Shown: positions 1-5,450 of the stretch, piece by piece | Position numbering within the stretch: position 1 is the first letter of the stretch | Layout of the letters: each line of letters begins with the position of its first letter | Translations under genes and position numbers: made by a program | Notes under the pieces: model-generated | Told to the model about the DNA's origin: nothing | Databases searched by the model: none | The model's input: only the letters and a program-made list of their open reading frames with translations | Origin: Gammaproteobacteria bacterium | GTDB lineage: Bacteria > Pseudomonadota > Gammaproteobacteria > Granulosicoccales > Granulosicoccaceae | NCBI GenBank assembly: GCA_020444765.1 | Contig: JAGRHW010000181.1 | Location: forward strand, 1-7,115 | Direction of reading: 5' to 3' | Length of the DNA: 7,115 nt

Positions 1-5
1 CCGCG

Positions 6-72
6 ACCGGCCAGTCCGCTGCTGGATTCCCGCCTGCGCGGGAATGACGAGGTGGGCAAACGTCATCCCCGA
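6..72. repeat. dRS3-like palindromic intergenic repeat, copy 1
   Basis: First of two near-identical 67-bp direct repeats spaced 95 bp apart (5 mismatches by eye). Its core at 26-45 is a 20-bp palindrome of the form ATTCCC-N8-GGGAAT, the consensus of neisserial dRS3 elements; similar elements are scattered between genes in many proteobacterial genomes. Right of the core, ATGACG (44-49) pairs with CGTCAT (61-66) to give a second stem. No open reading frame crosses it. It is probably a dispersed non-coding repeat; membership of the neisserial family itself is not implied. Confidence 0.75.
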
Positions 73-89
73 ATGTTTTAGTCGGGGAT
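65..89. repeat. 8-bp perfect hairpin between the two repeats
   Basis: ATCCCCGA at 65-72 and TCGGGGAT at 82-89 form a perfect 8-bp stem around a 9-nt AT-rich loop. It overlaps the right end of repeat copy 1. A stem of this kind often travels with ATTCCC/GGGAAT repeats, so I read it as part of the same composite intergenic element. The run of T in the loop rather than after the stem argues against a classical intrinsic terminator. Confidence 0.55.
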
Positions 90-100
90 CCAGCACTTCC

Positions 101-167
101 ACCGGACAGTCCGCTGCTCGATTCCCGCCTGTGCGGGAATGACGAGGTGGGGAAACCTCATCCCCGA
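101..167. repeat. dRS3-like palindromic intergenic repeat, copy 2
   Basis: Second 67-bp direct copy, with the ATTCCC-N8-GGGAAT core at 121-140. Differences from copy 1 fall at 106, 119, 132, 152 and 157. The change at 157 destroys the ATGACG/CGTCAT pairing seen in copy 1, but GAGGT (144-148) can instead pair with ACCTC (155-159), so a stem survives in a shifted register. The flanks after the repeat diverge. Same interpretation as copy 1: a dispersed non-coding element. Confidence 0.75.
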
Positions 168-198
168 GTTCCTTTGTCAGGAAACCCCTGTAAAATTT

Positions 199-233
199 TT
201 GTCAAAAAAATCCGCAATAATGTGCACTACAAT
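199..233 (+). promoter_or_regulatory. weak candidate promoter for the GNAT gene
   Basis: The AT-rich stretch between the repeats and the leader contains TTGTCA (199-204), resembling a -35 box, and TACAAT (228-233), resembling a -10 box. The spacing of 23 bp is too long for a normal sigma-70 promoter, so the two boxes may not belong together. Base composition and position make this the likely region of transcription start, but the exact promoter is not resolved. Confidence 0.25.
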
Positions 234-240
234 ATCTTAT

Positions 241-360
241 CGGAGGTTTGAGTCGATAGCGGCTTGCCATCTGACGGCTAAACCGGAAAGCCACCGGAGC
301 CGATAGTAAACGCATTAACCCGACAGGGATCGACGGAACCGACAACGCTCAGGTGAAAAA
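241..360 (+). promoter_or_regulatory. structured leader upstream of the GNAT gene
   Basis: No gene was seen in this 120-nt stretch, but it has clear folding potential. CGGCT (275-279) pairs with AGCCG (298-302), and after an AAA bulge CCGG (283-286) pairs with CCGG (294-297) around a 7-nt loop. GTCGAT (252-257) can pair with ATCGAC (329-334) and would enclose that hairpin. Five GGA triplets occur (243, 286, 296, 327 and 335), the core of CsrA/RsmA sites. The pentamer CGATA followed by G occurs twice, after GAGT and after GAGC. The end carries the ribosome binding site AGGTG (351-355) for the GNAT start. A cis-regulatory RNA is possible; no known riboswitch class was matched. Confidence 0.3.
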
Positions 361-858
361 ATGATCAGCATCGAACGGGCTGCCAAAACCGATTCTTTGG
401 CTCTTGAACGGCTGGACCGGATAGCCTGGGACAATCCTGCCTTGAACAAACCGTTAAACGATGCCGATTTCACCTGGCGCGTCTGGATAACTCATGCACT
501 TGTCTATACCGCAAAAACCGACAGCGGTGTCATCGGCGCGGCCCTGGCATTTCCGGTCATCGGCGGAAAATTCTGTCTGCACAAGCTGATTATTCATCCC
601 GAATGGCGAAAGCGCCGGATTGCAACGTGCCTGCTGGACGCGCTTTTGCATGAAACAGACACCCTCGGCAATGCAGTATTTGCCAATATCTTCAGCGATA
701 ACGTCAAGGCCATCCAGCTATTCGAAAAACACGGCTTTTACAGAAACAACGATCAACCGGACAGCAACCGGCTTACCAATACCCTTCTGCTTACACGCCA
801 GGCCAGTAAAAAGCCTTACTTTTCAAAGAACAATTACCTGGCTTCGATTTACCGCTAG
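361..858 (+). CDS. GNAT-family N-acetyltransferase
   Basis: A 165-residue protein of normal length for a single-domain acetyl-CoA-dependent N-acetyltransferase, expected in the cytosol. Motif A with the pyrophosphate-binding loop lies at about residues 72-96 (LHKLIIHPEWRKRRIA and the following helix). Motif B is at about 113-128, with NVKAIQLFEKHGF. Two positions differ from the usual pattern: the loop reads R-K-R-R-I-A, so Arg86 stands where the R/Q-x-x-G-x-G/A signature has glycine, and Phe121 stands where many members have the general-acid tyrosine. The start is fixed by AGGTG five bases before the ATG. A basic, polar tail follows the fold from about residue 147. The gene is alone on its strand and converges with the phosphodiesterase gene across 19 bp. 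The substrate (amine, amino acid or protein N-terminus) cannot be told. The family is sure, the function is not. Confidence 0.88.
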   Translation: MISIERAAKTDSLALERLDRIAWDNPALNKPLNDADFTWRVWITHALVYTAKTDSGVIGAALAFPVIGGKFCLHKLIIHPEWRKRRIATCLLDALLHETDTLGNAVFANIFSDNVKAIQLFEKHGFYRNNDQPDSNRLTNTLLLTRQASKKPYFSKNNYLASIYR

Positions 859-877
859 CGCGCGGGTCCGCCCGGGA

Positions 878-2068
878 TCAGCAATGGATGTGGATCAGCG
901 GAACCAGCATTTCCTCTCTGGACAAACCGCCGTGGTGACCGATGATATCCGGCGGAAACTCGCCGCCCAAAGGGTCGAAAATAACGGTATTTTCGTGCAT
1001 GAGCAGAAGCACATCGCCCAGACGGTTTCGCAATTCCGGATGCGGTTTTCCAGGACCTAGCAAACCCTCCTCGATTGCCAGCGATGACAATACCGGGCTT
1101 GCAATACCTTGCAATTGCTCGGTAGCGAGTTGTATAAAACTGTCCAGACAGCCGGTTTTCAGGTGCGCGATCGGCAGCCGCGGCTCGCCGGTCAGCGGCA
1201 TCTGCGTCATCTCCGCCAGTTCCGGAAATGCTTCGCTGAAAACATATTGCAAGCCTGTTGGACAATCGGTAAAACCGTGGTCCGCACAGACCAGCAGATC
1301 GACATCCTGACCTTTCAGCTCAAGCGCCAGCTTTTCGATTTGTTCGTCAAGCATGCGCAGATGTTCCGCGGCCTGCTCACTGCCGATACCGTAATGATGC
1401 GCGTCACTGTCATAGTCGGCCCAGTACGTGTAAACATAGCCTGAGTCCCTGAAGCGCGAGACGGCCTTGCCCGTCTGCCGGATAAGTTCACGCATATCCT
1501 TGTAACCGACGACACTTGCCGGGCTGCTGAAATCATTGGTGAACGCCGATCTGCAGATCCGCTGCGGGGTAATATGCCAACTCGGCACCTCGGTTTGCTC
1601 GGTAAAAGGCGTGACCTGGGAAAGCTGTCGCGGCGTCATGCTGCCCGGAGTAAGCGACATAAAGCCTGCCCGGGTGGCGAAAGGCAGAATTGCTGCGGCC
1701 GTCGCCAGCTCGCGAAACCAGGTGAACCAGCCGGGGAAACCATGTCTGGCCGGTGGCTCGCCGGTCAGAAACACAGGTATCGCAGCTGCGGTTGCCGACG
1801 GCACCACCGACGTCAAACTGCCAAGGCAATGGCTGTCCAGGAACCCGCCATCGGCAACCGCCTTCAGGTGAGTGATTCCCAGCCCGTCGACGATCAGCAG
1901 AACGATCTTCCGACCGAGACGGTCGCCTGCGAACAAGCGCGCCGGTTCATAGGCCGTCTCCACGCCCAGAGCCAGTGACACGGAAGCCATCAGATTAAGA
2001 ATGCTGCCGCCCCGATAGTCCGGCAGACAACTGTCCGGTGGAAATACAAGCAAGGAATTACTGAACAT
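878..2068 (-). CDS. type I phosphodiesterase/nucleotide pyrophosphatase-family hydrolase
   Basis: A 396-residue member of the alkaline phosphatase superfamily, a two-metal hydrolase of phosphodiester, pyrophosphate or phosphomonoester bonds. Counting from the ATG, the expected metal-site residues are present: Asp61 in VLLIVDGLG, nucleophile Thr93 in VVPSATAAAI (followed by LTGEPPARHGF), Asp220 and His224 in YDSDAHHYG, Asp263-His264 in CADHGF, and His379 in GHHGGLS. The C-terminus EEMLVPLI is typical of the family. No signal peptide is seen, so it is probably cytosolic, unlike exported NPP enzymes. I chose the ATG at 2068, eleven bases inside the thioesterase gene; a GTG at 2080 would add four residues. 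Neither has a good ribosome binding site, which suggests translational coupling to the upstream gene. The physiological substrate is unknown. Confidence 0.85.
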   Translation of the reverse strand: MFSNSLLVFPPDSCLPDYRGGSILNLMASVSLALGVETAYEPARLFAGDRLGRKIVLLIVDGLGITHLKAVADGGFLDSHCLGSLTSVVPSATAAAIPVFLTGEPPARHGFPGWFTWFRELATAAAILPFATRAGFMSLTPGSMTPRQLSQVTPFTEQTEVPSWHITPQRICRSAFTNDFSSPASVVGYKDMRELIRQTGKAVSRFRDSGYVYTYWADYDSDAHHYGIGSEQAAEHLRMLDEQIEKLALELKGQDVDLLVCADHGFTDCPTGLQYVFSEAFPELAEMTQMPLTGEPRLPIAHLKTGCLDSFIQLATEQLQGIASPVLSSLAIEEGLLGPGKPHPELRNRLGDVLLLMHENTVIFDPLGGEFPPDIIGHHGGLSREEMLVPLIHIHC

Positions 2069-2534
2069 CCGCTTTATCACTTACAACATCGGGACGGCCT
2101 TGCAAAAACATCAGGGTTTGCAGGGACGTGGCGCAAAGGATTTCAGTCTCCTCACGCATGGCAAAGACGTCCGTATGCGTGATCGTCAGTGTGCGCCCGG
2201 ACTTGACGACCCGGCCCCGGGCAAGCAGCTTATCCCCTTGTGCCGGCGCCAGCAGATTGACCTTGAACTCGACAGTCAGCACCGCGCAATCGTCCGCCAT
2301 CAGACTGGCCCCCGCATAACCACCGGCATTATCGGCAAGCGTCGCGACCACGCCGCCATGAAAATAACCGTGCTGTTGGGTCAGTTCTTCGCGATACGGC
2401 AAATGAATCTCGCAAAATCCCGCTTCCAGAGCGGTGAGTCGCGCGCCAAGCAAGCGCATAAATCCCTGCGCGGCAAAGCTTTTTTCCACCTGCTTGCGGA
2501 AATCCGGGTTTCGGGCTGTAAAGTGTTTTTGCAT
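2058..2534 (-). CDS. PaaI-family hotdog-fold acyl-CoA thioesterase
   Basis: A 158-residue single hotdog domain, normal for PaaI/YdiI-type thioesterases that hydrolyse acyl- or aryl-CoA esters in the cytosol as oligomers. The signature helix is clear: HGYFHGG (residues 55-61) followed by TLADNAGGYAGAS, with Asp68 in the place of the usual catalytic acid. The second half carries VEFKVNLLAPAQGDKL and the SGRTLTITHTDVFA strands of the fold. The start is supported by AAGG (2542-2545), seven bases before the ATG. The last 11 bases overlap the ATG of the phosphodiesterase gene, so the two likely form one operon. Substrate is unknown; phenylacetyl-CoA cannot be assumed, since no paa genes are near. 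The C-terminal dozen residues past the fold are polar and look unstructured. Confidence 0.9.
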   Translation of the reverse strand: MQKHFTARNPDFRKQVEKSFAAQGFMRLLGARLTALEAGFCEIHLPYREELTQQHGYFHGGVVATLADNAGGYAGASLMADDCAVLTVEFKVNLLAPAQGDKLLARGRVVKSGRTLTITHTDVFAMREETEILCATSLQTLMFLQGRPDVVSDKADVQ

Positions 2535-2574
2535 GCCTGAACCTTAGCCGATTAAGGCCTGAGCGACAATGGAC

Positions 2575-2597
2575 AAAAACGCCTCGAAGCAGAGCGT
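2575..2597 (-). terminator. putative Rho-independent terminator after the exporter gene
   Basis: Read on the minus strand, ACGC pairs with GCGT (plus positions 2579-2582 and 2594-2597). After a one-base bulge, TC pairs with GA around a 6-nt loop. The stem runs into five T residues (2575-2579). It begins at the last base of the exporter's reading frame. The stem is short, so strength is doubtful, but its place at the gene end and the T-tract fit termination between the exporter and the thioesterase/phosphodiesterase pair. Confidence 0.4.
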
Positions 2598-3217
2598 CAA
2601 CGATTGATATAGCCGTATAACAGACTCGCGGCAATCGTCCACATGGTCAGTCCGATCACGATATCCAGCCGCTGCCAGTGTTTGTCCTCGCTGAGATACG
2701 GTGCCATAAAGCGGCCCGCCAGCGCGAGACTGGCAAACCACAGCAACGACGCCGTGCTCGCACCAGCGGCAAAGATCAGCGGCTGTTTACCCGGCAACTG
2801 GCCGCCGATACTGCCGAGCAGAATCACCGTGTCCAGATAGACATGCGGATTGAGCAAACTGATCGCCAGCGTCGTCATGACCGCCACGGCGGCGGAATCG
2901 ATGCGCGGACTTCGCTTCGCCGTCAGATGACCGGGCCTGAACGCCCGTCGCAGCGCCAGCAGGCCGTAGACCAGCAAAAACGCCACGCCACCGAAAGTTG
3001 CAAGCTGAAGAAACAGGGGATCATGCTTGATCAGGGCGCCAAGTCCCAGCACCCCGGAAAAAATCAGGATCATATCCAGAAACGCACAGACCAGAGCGAT
3101 CAGCAAGGCATGATTCTGCCGGATGGCCTGACCCAGCACGAACGCGTTCTGCGCACCGATCGCCATGATCAGACTGGCGCCAAGCCCCATGCCCTTGGCA
3201 AACGACAAAATCAACAT
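2597..3217 (-). CDS. argO: ArgO/LysE-family basic amino-acid exporter
   Basis: A 206-residue inner-membrane protein with six hydrophobic segments at about residues 5-28, 37-63, 67-90, 109-137, 147-168 and 184-203, the size and plan of LysE-superfamily exporters that push arginine or lysine out using the proton gradient. Family signatures are SLIMAIGAQNAFVLGQ in the first segment and LLNPHVYLDT at 121-130. Asp48 and Asp129 match membrane aspartates conserved in ArgO. From memory it resembles E. coli ArgO more than Corynebacterium LysE. The ribosome binding site GGAG (3225-3228) lies seven bases before the ATG. It is divergent from an ArgP/LysG-type regulator, the classic arrangement for effector-induced export. 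Arginine, lysine or both may be substrates; this cannot be read from sequence. Confidence 0.93.
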   Translation of the reverse strand: MLILSFAKGMGLGASLIMAIGAQNAFVLGQAIRQNHALLIALVCAFLDMILIFSGVLGLGALIKHDPLFLQLATFGGVAFLLVYGLLALRRAFRPGHLTAKRSPRIDSAAVAVMTTLAISLLNPHVYLDTVILLGSIGGQLPGKQPLIFAAGASTASLLWFASLALAGRFMAPYLSEDKHWQRLDIVIGLTMWTIAASLLYGYINR

Positions 3218-3250
3218 GCATGCTCTCCGGAAAATTTCCAGAGCAATGGT

Positions 3251-3260
3251 AAAGCGCTTT
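3251..3260. promoter_or_regulatory. perfect 10-bp palindrome upstream of argO
   Basis: AAAGCGCTTT is a perfect palindrome in the exporter leader, about 34 bp upstream of the exporter ATG, and is GC-centred within AT-rich DNA. The shape recalls LacI-type operators with a central CG or GCGC, though no such regulator is encoded here. It could be a protein-binding site or chance; the sequence alone does not decide. Confidence 0.3.
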
Positions 3261-3293
3261 CAAATTAAGTAAAGTTAAACAAATTTAAAACCA

Positions 3294-3308
3294 GTTAATA
3301 TTTTTAAC
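3294..3308. promoter_or_regulatory. LysR-type T-N11-A dyad at the argP start
   Basis: GTTAA (3294-3298) and TTAAC (3304-3308) form a perfect 5-bp dyad with a 5-bp centre. T3295 and A3307 satisfy the T-N11-A pattern typical of LysR-type binding sites. It ends one base before the regulator's ATG and covers the best -10 candidate, so binding there would be expected to block argP expression, consistent with autorepression. That the ArgP protein binds it is inference. Confidence 0.4.
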
Positions 3309-3309
3309 C

Positions 3310-4206
3310 ATGATTGATTCTAATGGCATCCAGGCGCTGACCGCCGTGATTCGCAGCGGCAGTTTCGAAAATGCAGCCAAACAATTGTTTTTGACCCGCT
3401 CGGCAATCTCCCAGCGAATCAAATTACTGGAAGAAAAAGTCGGCCATACCCTGCTGATACGCAGCTCGCCGCCCAGACCGACACCTGCCGGCGCTTCGGT
3501 CCTGAAATACGCACAACAACTCGATCTGCTGGAACGCACGCTGCTGGAGGAATTACAACCCCGTAAAACACAGGACTGGATTCGCGTTGCGATCGCCGTC
3601 AACGCCGATACGCTGGCCACCTGGTTTCTGAGCCGGGAGCTGGCCGACTGGTGCCGCCGTAACCGGGTTTTGCTGCAAATCGAGGTCGACGACCAGGAGC
3701 AGACTCATCGCCTGCTGCAAAACGGTTCTGTCACCGGCTGTATCAGCGCCCTGCAGACACCGCCGCAGGGCTGCCGGAGTGTTGATCTCGGCGTAAGCCG
3801 CTATCTGTGCGTGGCAAGTCCGGATTTCAAGCGCCGGTGGTTCGGCAAGCGGGTCGATAAACGCGGCTTCGGCAAAGCGCCGGCGCTGCGTTTCAATGAC
3901 AGGGATTTTTTACAACACCAGTTCCTGGCCAGGTATTTCGAGCTGGACGCAGATGGCCTGGCCTTTCACACCTTACCCTCTTCCGAGGGTTATCTGGAAT
4001 GGCTCAAACTCGGCATGGCCTGGGGTATGACACCAAGGTCCCAGGCACAGGCGCATCTGGATCGCGGCGAACTGGTCGAACTGACACCGAACAAAACCAT
4101 CGAGGTCAGGCTGTTCTGGCATCTCTGGGGTCTGGATACGCCCGTCACCGAAAGCCTGACCGCCGCACTCCGCCGGGCCGCGGCGGATCACCACGAAGCG
4201 GTCTGA
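3310..4206 (+). CDS. argP: LysR-family regulator of the exporter, ArgP/LysG type
   Basis: A 298-residue protein, the same size as E. coli ArgP (297). The N-terminal winged helix-turn-helix is at about residues 5-60, with SFENAAKQLFLTRSAISQRI and the wing ending in PPRPTPAG. The effector domain begins with VAIAVNADTLATWFL, almost identical to the ArgP segment, and includes SSEGYLEWLKLGMAWGM near residues 224-240. ArgP/LysG proteins sense arginine or lysine and activate the basic amino-acid exporter gene; the divergent argO neighbour fits this. The ATG at 3310 is the only start that keeps the whole DNA-binding domain, and a stop codon lies in frame upstream. No Shine-Dalgarno sequence precedes it, so translation may be weak or from a leaderless message. 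It converges with the peptidase gene across 6 bp. Confidence 0.93.
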   Translation: MIDSNGIQALTAVIRSGSFENAAKQLFLTRSAISQRIKLLEEKVGHTLLIRSSPPRPTPAGASVLKYAQQLDLLERTLLEELQPRKTQDWIRVAIAVNADTLATWFLSRELADWCRRNRVLLQIEVDDQEQTHRLLQNGSVTGCISALQTPPQGCRSVDLGVSRYLCVASPDFKRRWFGKRVDKRGFGKAPALRFNDRDFLQHQFLARYFELDADGLAFHTLPSSEGYLEWLKLGMAWGMTPRSQAQAHLDRGELVELTPNKTIEVRLFWHLWGLDTPVTESLTAALRRAAADHHEAV

Positions 4207-4222
4207 AAAGTCTCAGTTTTCA
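4204..4222. terminator. short AT-rich hairpin at convergent gene ends
   Basis: TGAAAA (4204-4209) and TTTTCA (4217-4222) form a perfect 6-bp stem with a 7-nt loop. The regulator's stop codon is the first arm, and the peptidase's stop lies in the loop. A-tract and T-tract symmetry would allow it to act in both directions, but the stem is AT-rich and short, so it is at best a weak bidirectional terminator. No other terminator is visible between the two genes. Confidence 0.3.
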
Positions 4223-5433
4223 TAGCCGAACGGATCGTCGATCGACGGACTCGGCTCGGTAAACCAGCGCGGCCCCGATTCGCTCATGTAAAAGTGATCT
4301 TCCAGGCGCACGCCGAATTCGCCCGGAATACAGATCATCGGCTCGTTGCTGAAACACATGCCCGGGCGCAAAACCGTCTGATCACCGGAATTGAGATAGG
4401 GCCACTCATGTATATCGAGGCCGATGCCGTGACCTGTACGATGCGGCAGACCCGGCAGTTTGTAGGCGGGGCCGAAGCCATTTTGCTCCAGCGATGCACG
4501 CGCTGCCAGATCGACGCTGGCGCAGGTATTGCCGATCTTCGCCATCGCAAACGCCGCTGCCTGGGCAGATTTTTCTGCGTTCCAGACTTGTCTTTGCCGC
4601 TCACTGGCTTCGCCGAACACATAGCTGCGGGTGATATCCGACAGATAATCGTGCAATTGACAACCGGTATCGATCAAAACCATATCGCCCTGCCGGAGTG
4701 TTTGCGGATTCTTCACGCCGTGCGGATAAGCGGTCGCCTCGCCAAACAGCACGATAACGAAAAACGAACCAGCCGGCGCGCCGACTCGCTGATGGGCAAG
4801 ATGAATAAACTGCTCGACCTCGGTGGTGCTGATGCCCGGCCTGAGTATCCTTGCCGCCGCCTTGTGGACCTGCAAGGTCATGTCCTTGGCCCGCTGCATC
4901 AGGGCAAGCTCCGTCTCGGACTTGATCATCCGCAACGCAGCGGTAATACAAGCCGCATTGATCAGTTGTGCCGCCGGCATGGCCTGCCGCAAACCGTCGC
5001 TGATAAAAAACGCCGCGGACTCGTCGACCGCGATCAATAGCCGCTCGCCGTAACGCTGCTGCAACAGATCCGCGATCAGTCGGTAGGGACTCTCGTGCTC
5101 CTCCCAGCCGTGCACGCAGCCCTCGATCTGCATATACTGCCTGAGCGTCGGAATTTCGAAAACCGGCGAAATATATTCGCGTGGGCCGTCCTGCGGAATC
5201 AGTACCCCGACCATCCGCTCGCTGGCTCGCCAACGGGTGCCGGTAAAATACAGCATATTGGTACCGGCATTGGCATACAGCACATCTATGCCCTGTTCCT
5301 TCATCAGAGCCTGCGCCCGCTGAATGCGCGCCTTGTATTCCGCTTGCTGCACCGGCGACACCACAGCGCCGCTCATATCCTCCAGCTTCGCCAGCTCGGC
5401 TTCGCTGCTGGAACCGCCCACACCTATTGTCAT
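4213..5433 (-). CDS. M24B-family metallopeptidase, Xaa-Pro dipeptidase/aminopeptidase type
   Basis: A 406-residue cytosolic enzyme expected to cleave the bond before proline in peptides. A creatinase-like N-terminal domain (about 30-165) carries NAGTNMLYFTGTRWRASER, followed by the pita-bread catalytic domain (about 170-400). All metal ligands are present: Asp255 in LIDTGCQL, Asp266 in SDITRS, His335 in RTGHGIGLDIHE, Glu364 in SNEPM and Glu378 in VRLEDH. The expected catalytic histidines are His238 (YPHG) and His342, spaced as in E. coli aminopeptidase P. No signal peptide is present; the glycine-rich N-terminus is part of this family, which supports the ATG at 5433. The ribosome binding site is poor (a GGA about 13 bases upstream). 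The gene starts 17 bp after the autotransporter gene, so coupling or co-transcription is likely. Exact specificity is unresolved. Confidence 0.92.
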   Translation of the reverse strand: MTIGVGGSSSEAELAKLEDMSGAVVSPVQQAEYKARIQRAQALMKEQGIDVLYANAGTNMLYFTGTRWRASERMVGVLIPQDGPREYISPVFEIPTLRQYMQIEGCVHGWEEHESPYRLIADLLQQRYGERLLIAVDESAAFFISDGLRQAMPAAQLINAACITAALRMIKSETELALMQRAKDMTLQVHKAAARILRPGISTTEVEQFIHLAHQRVGAPAGSFFVIVLFGEATAYPHGVKNPQTLRQGDMVLIDTGCQLHDYLSDITRSYVFGEASERQRQVWNAEKSAQAAAFAMAKIGNTCASVDLAARASLEQNGFGPAYKLPGLPHRTGHGIGLDIHEWPYLNSGDQTVLRPGMCFSNEPMICIPGEFGVRLEDHFYMSESGPRWFTEPSPSIDDPFGYEN

Positions 5434-5450
5434 AAAGATTCTGTTTTCCG

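Larger units (their letters stand above)
3218..3309. promoter_or_regulatory. divergent argO-argP control region
   Basis: This 92-bp space between divergently transcribed genes must hold promoters for both. It is strikingly AT-rich from 3261 to 3307 compared with the coding flanks. Visible dyads are GGAAA-A-TTTCC (3229-3239), AAAGCGCTTT (3251-3260) and GTTAA-N5-TTAAC (3294-3308). TTAA also recurs at 3265 and 3275. By family knowledge, LysR-type activators bind such a region, repress their own gene and activate the divergent target when the effector is bound. No single pair of -35/-10 boxes stands out for the exporter; for the regulator TAATAT (3296-3301) is the best -10 candidate. Confidence 0.6.

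Noticed and set aside
6..167. Start of a CRISPR array
   Set aside because: Only two copies of 67 bp, too long for a CRISPR repeat, internally palindromic, with a 28-bp spacer that itself forms part of a hairpin, and no cas genes.
241..360. c-di-GMP-I (GEMM) riboswitch, suggested by AAACC followed by AAAGCCACCGG
   Set aside because: The hairpin that should separate the two conserved strings is missing (only GG lies between), and the second conserved half is not in the right order. The closing CTCAGGTGAAAAA also recalls a glycine riboswitch end, but the rest of that motif is absent and the ribosome binding site explains it.
859..877. Terminator between the convergent GNAT and phosphodiesterase genes
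   Set aside because: CGGG-TCCG-CCCG gives only a 4-bp stem and there is no T-tract on either side.
2678..3268. Long open frame antisense to the exporter gene
   Set aside because: Its composition is very rich in Gln, Arg and His without any domain pattern, as expected for the complement of a hydrophobic membrane protein gene; the exporter on the other strand has clear family motifs.
4294..5040. Long open frames overlapping the M24 peptidase gene on the plus strand, and a shifted frame on the minus strand at 4601-5470
   Set aside because: No recognisable domains, Arg- and Ala-rich shadow composition, and the peptidase frame is complete with all metal ligands, so no frameshift needs explaining.
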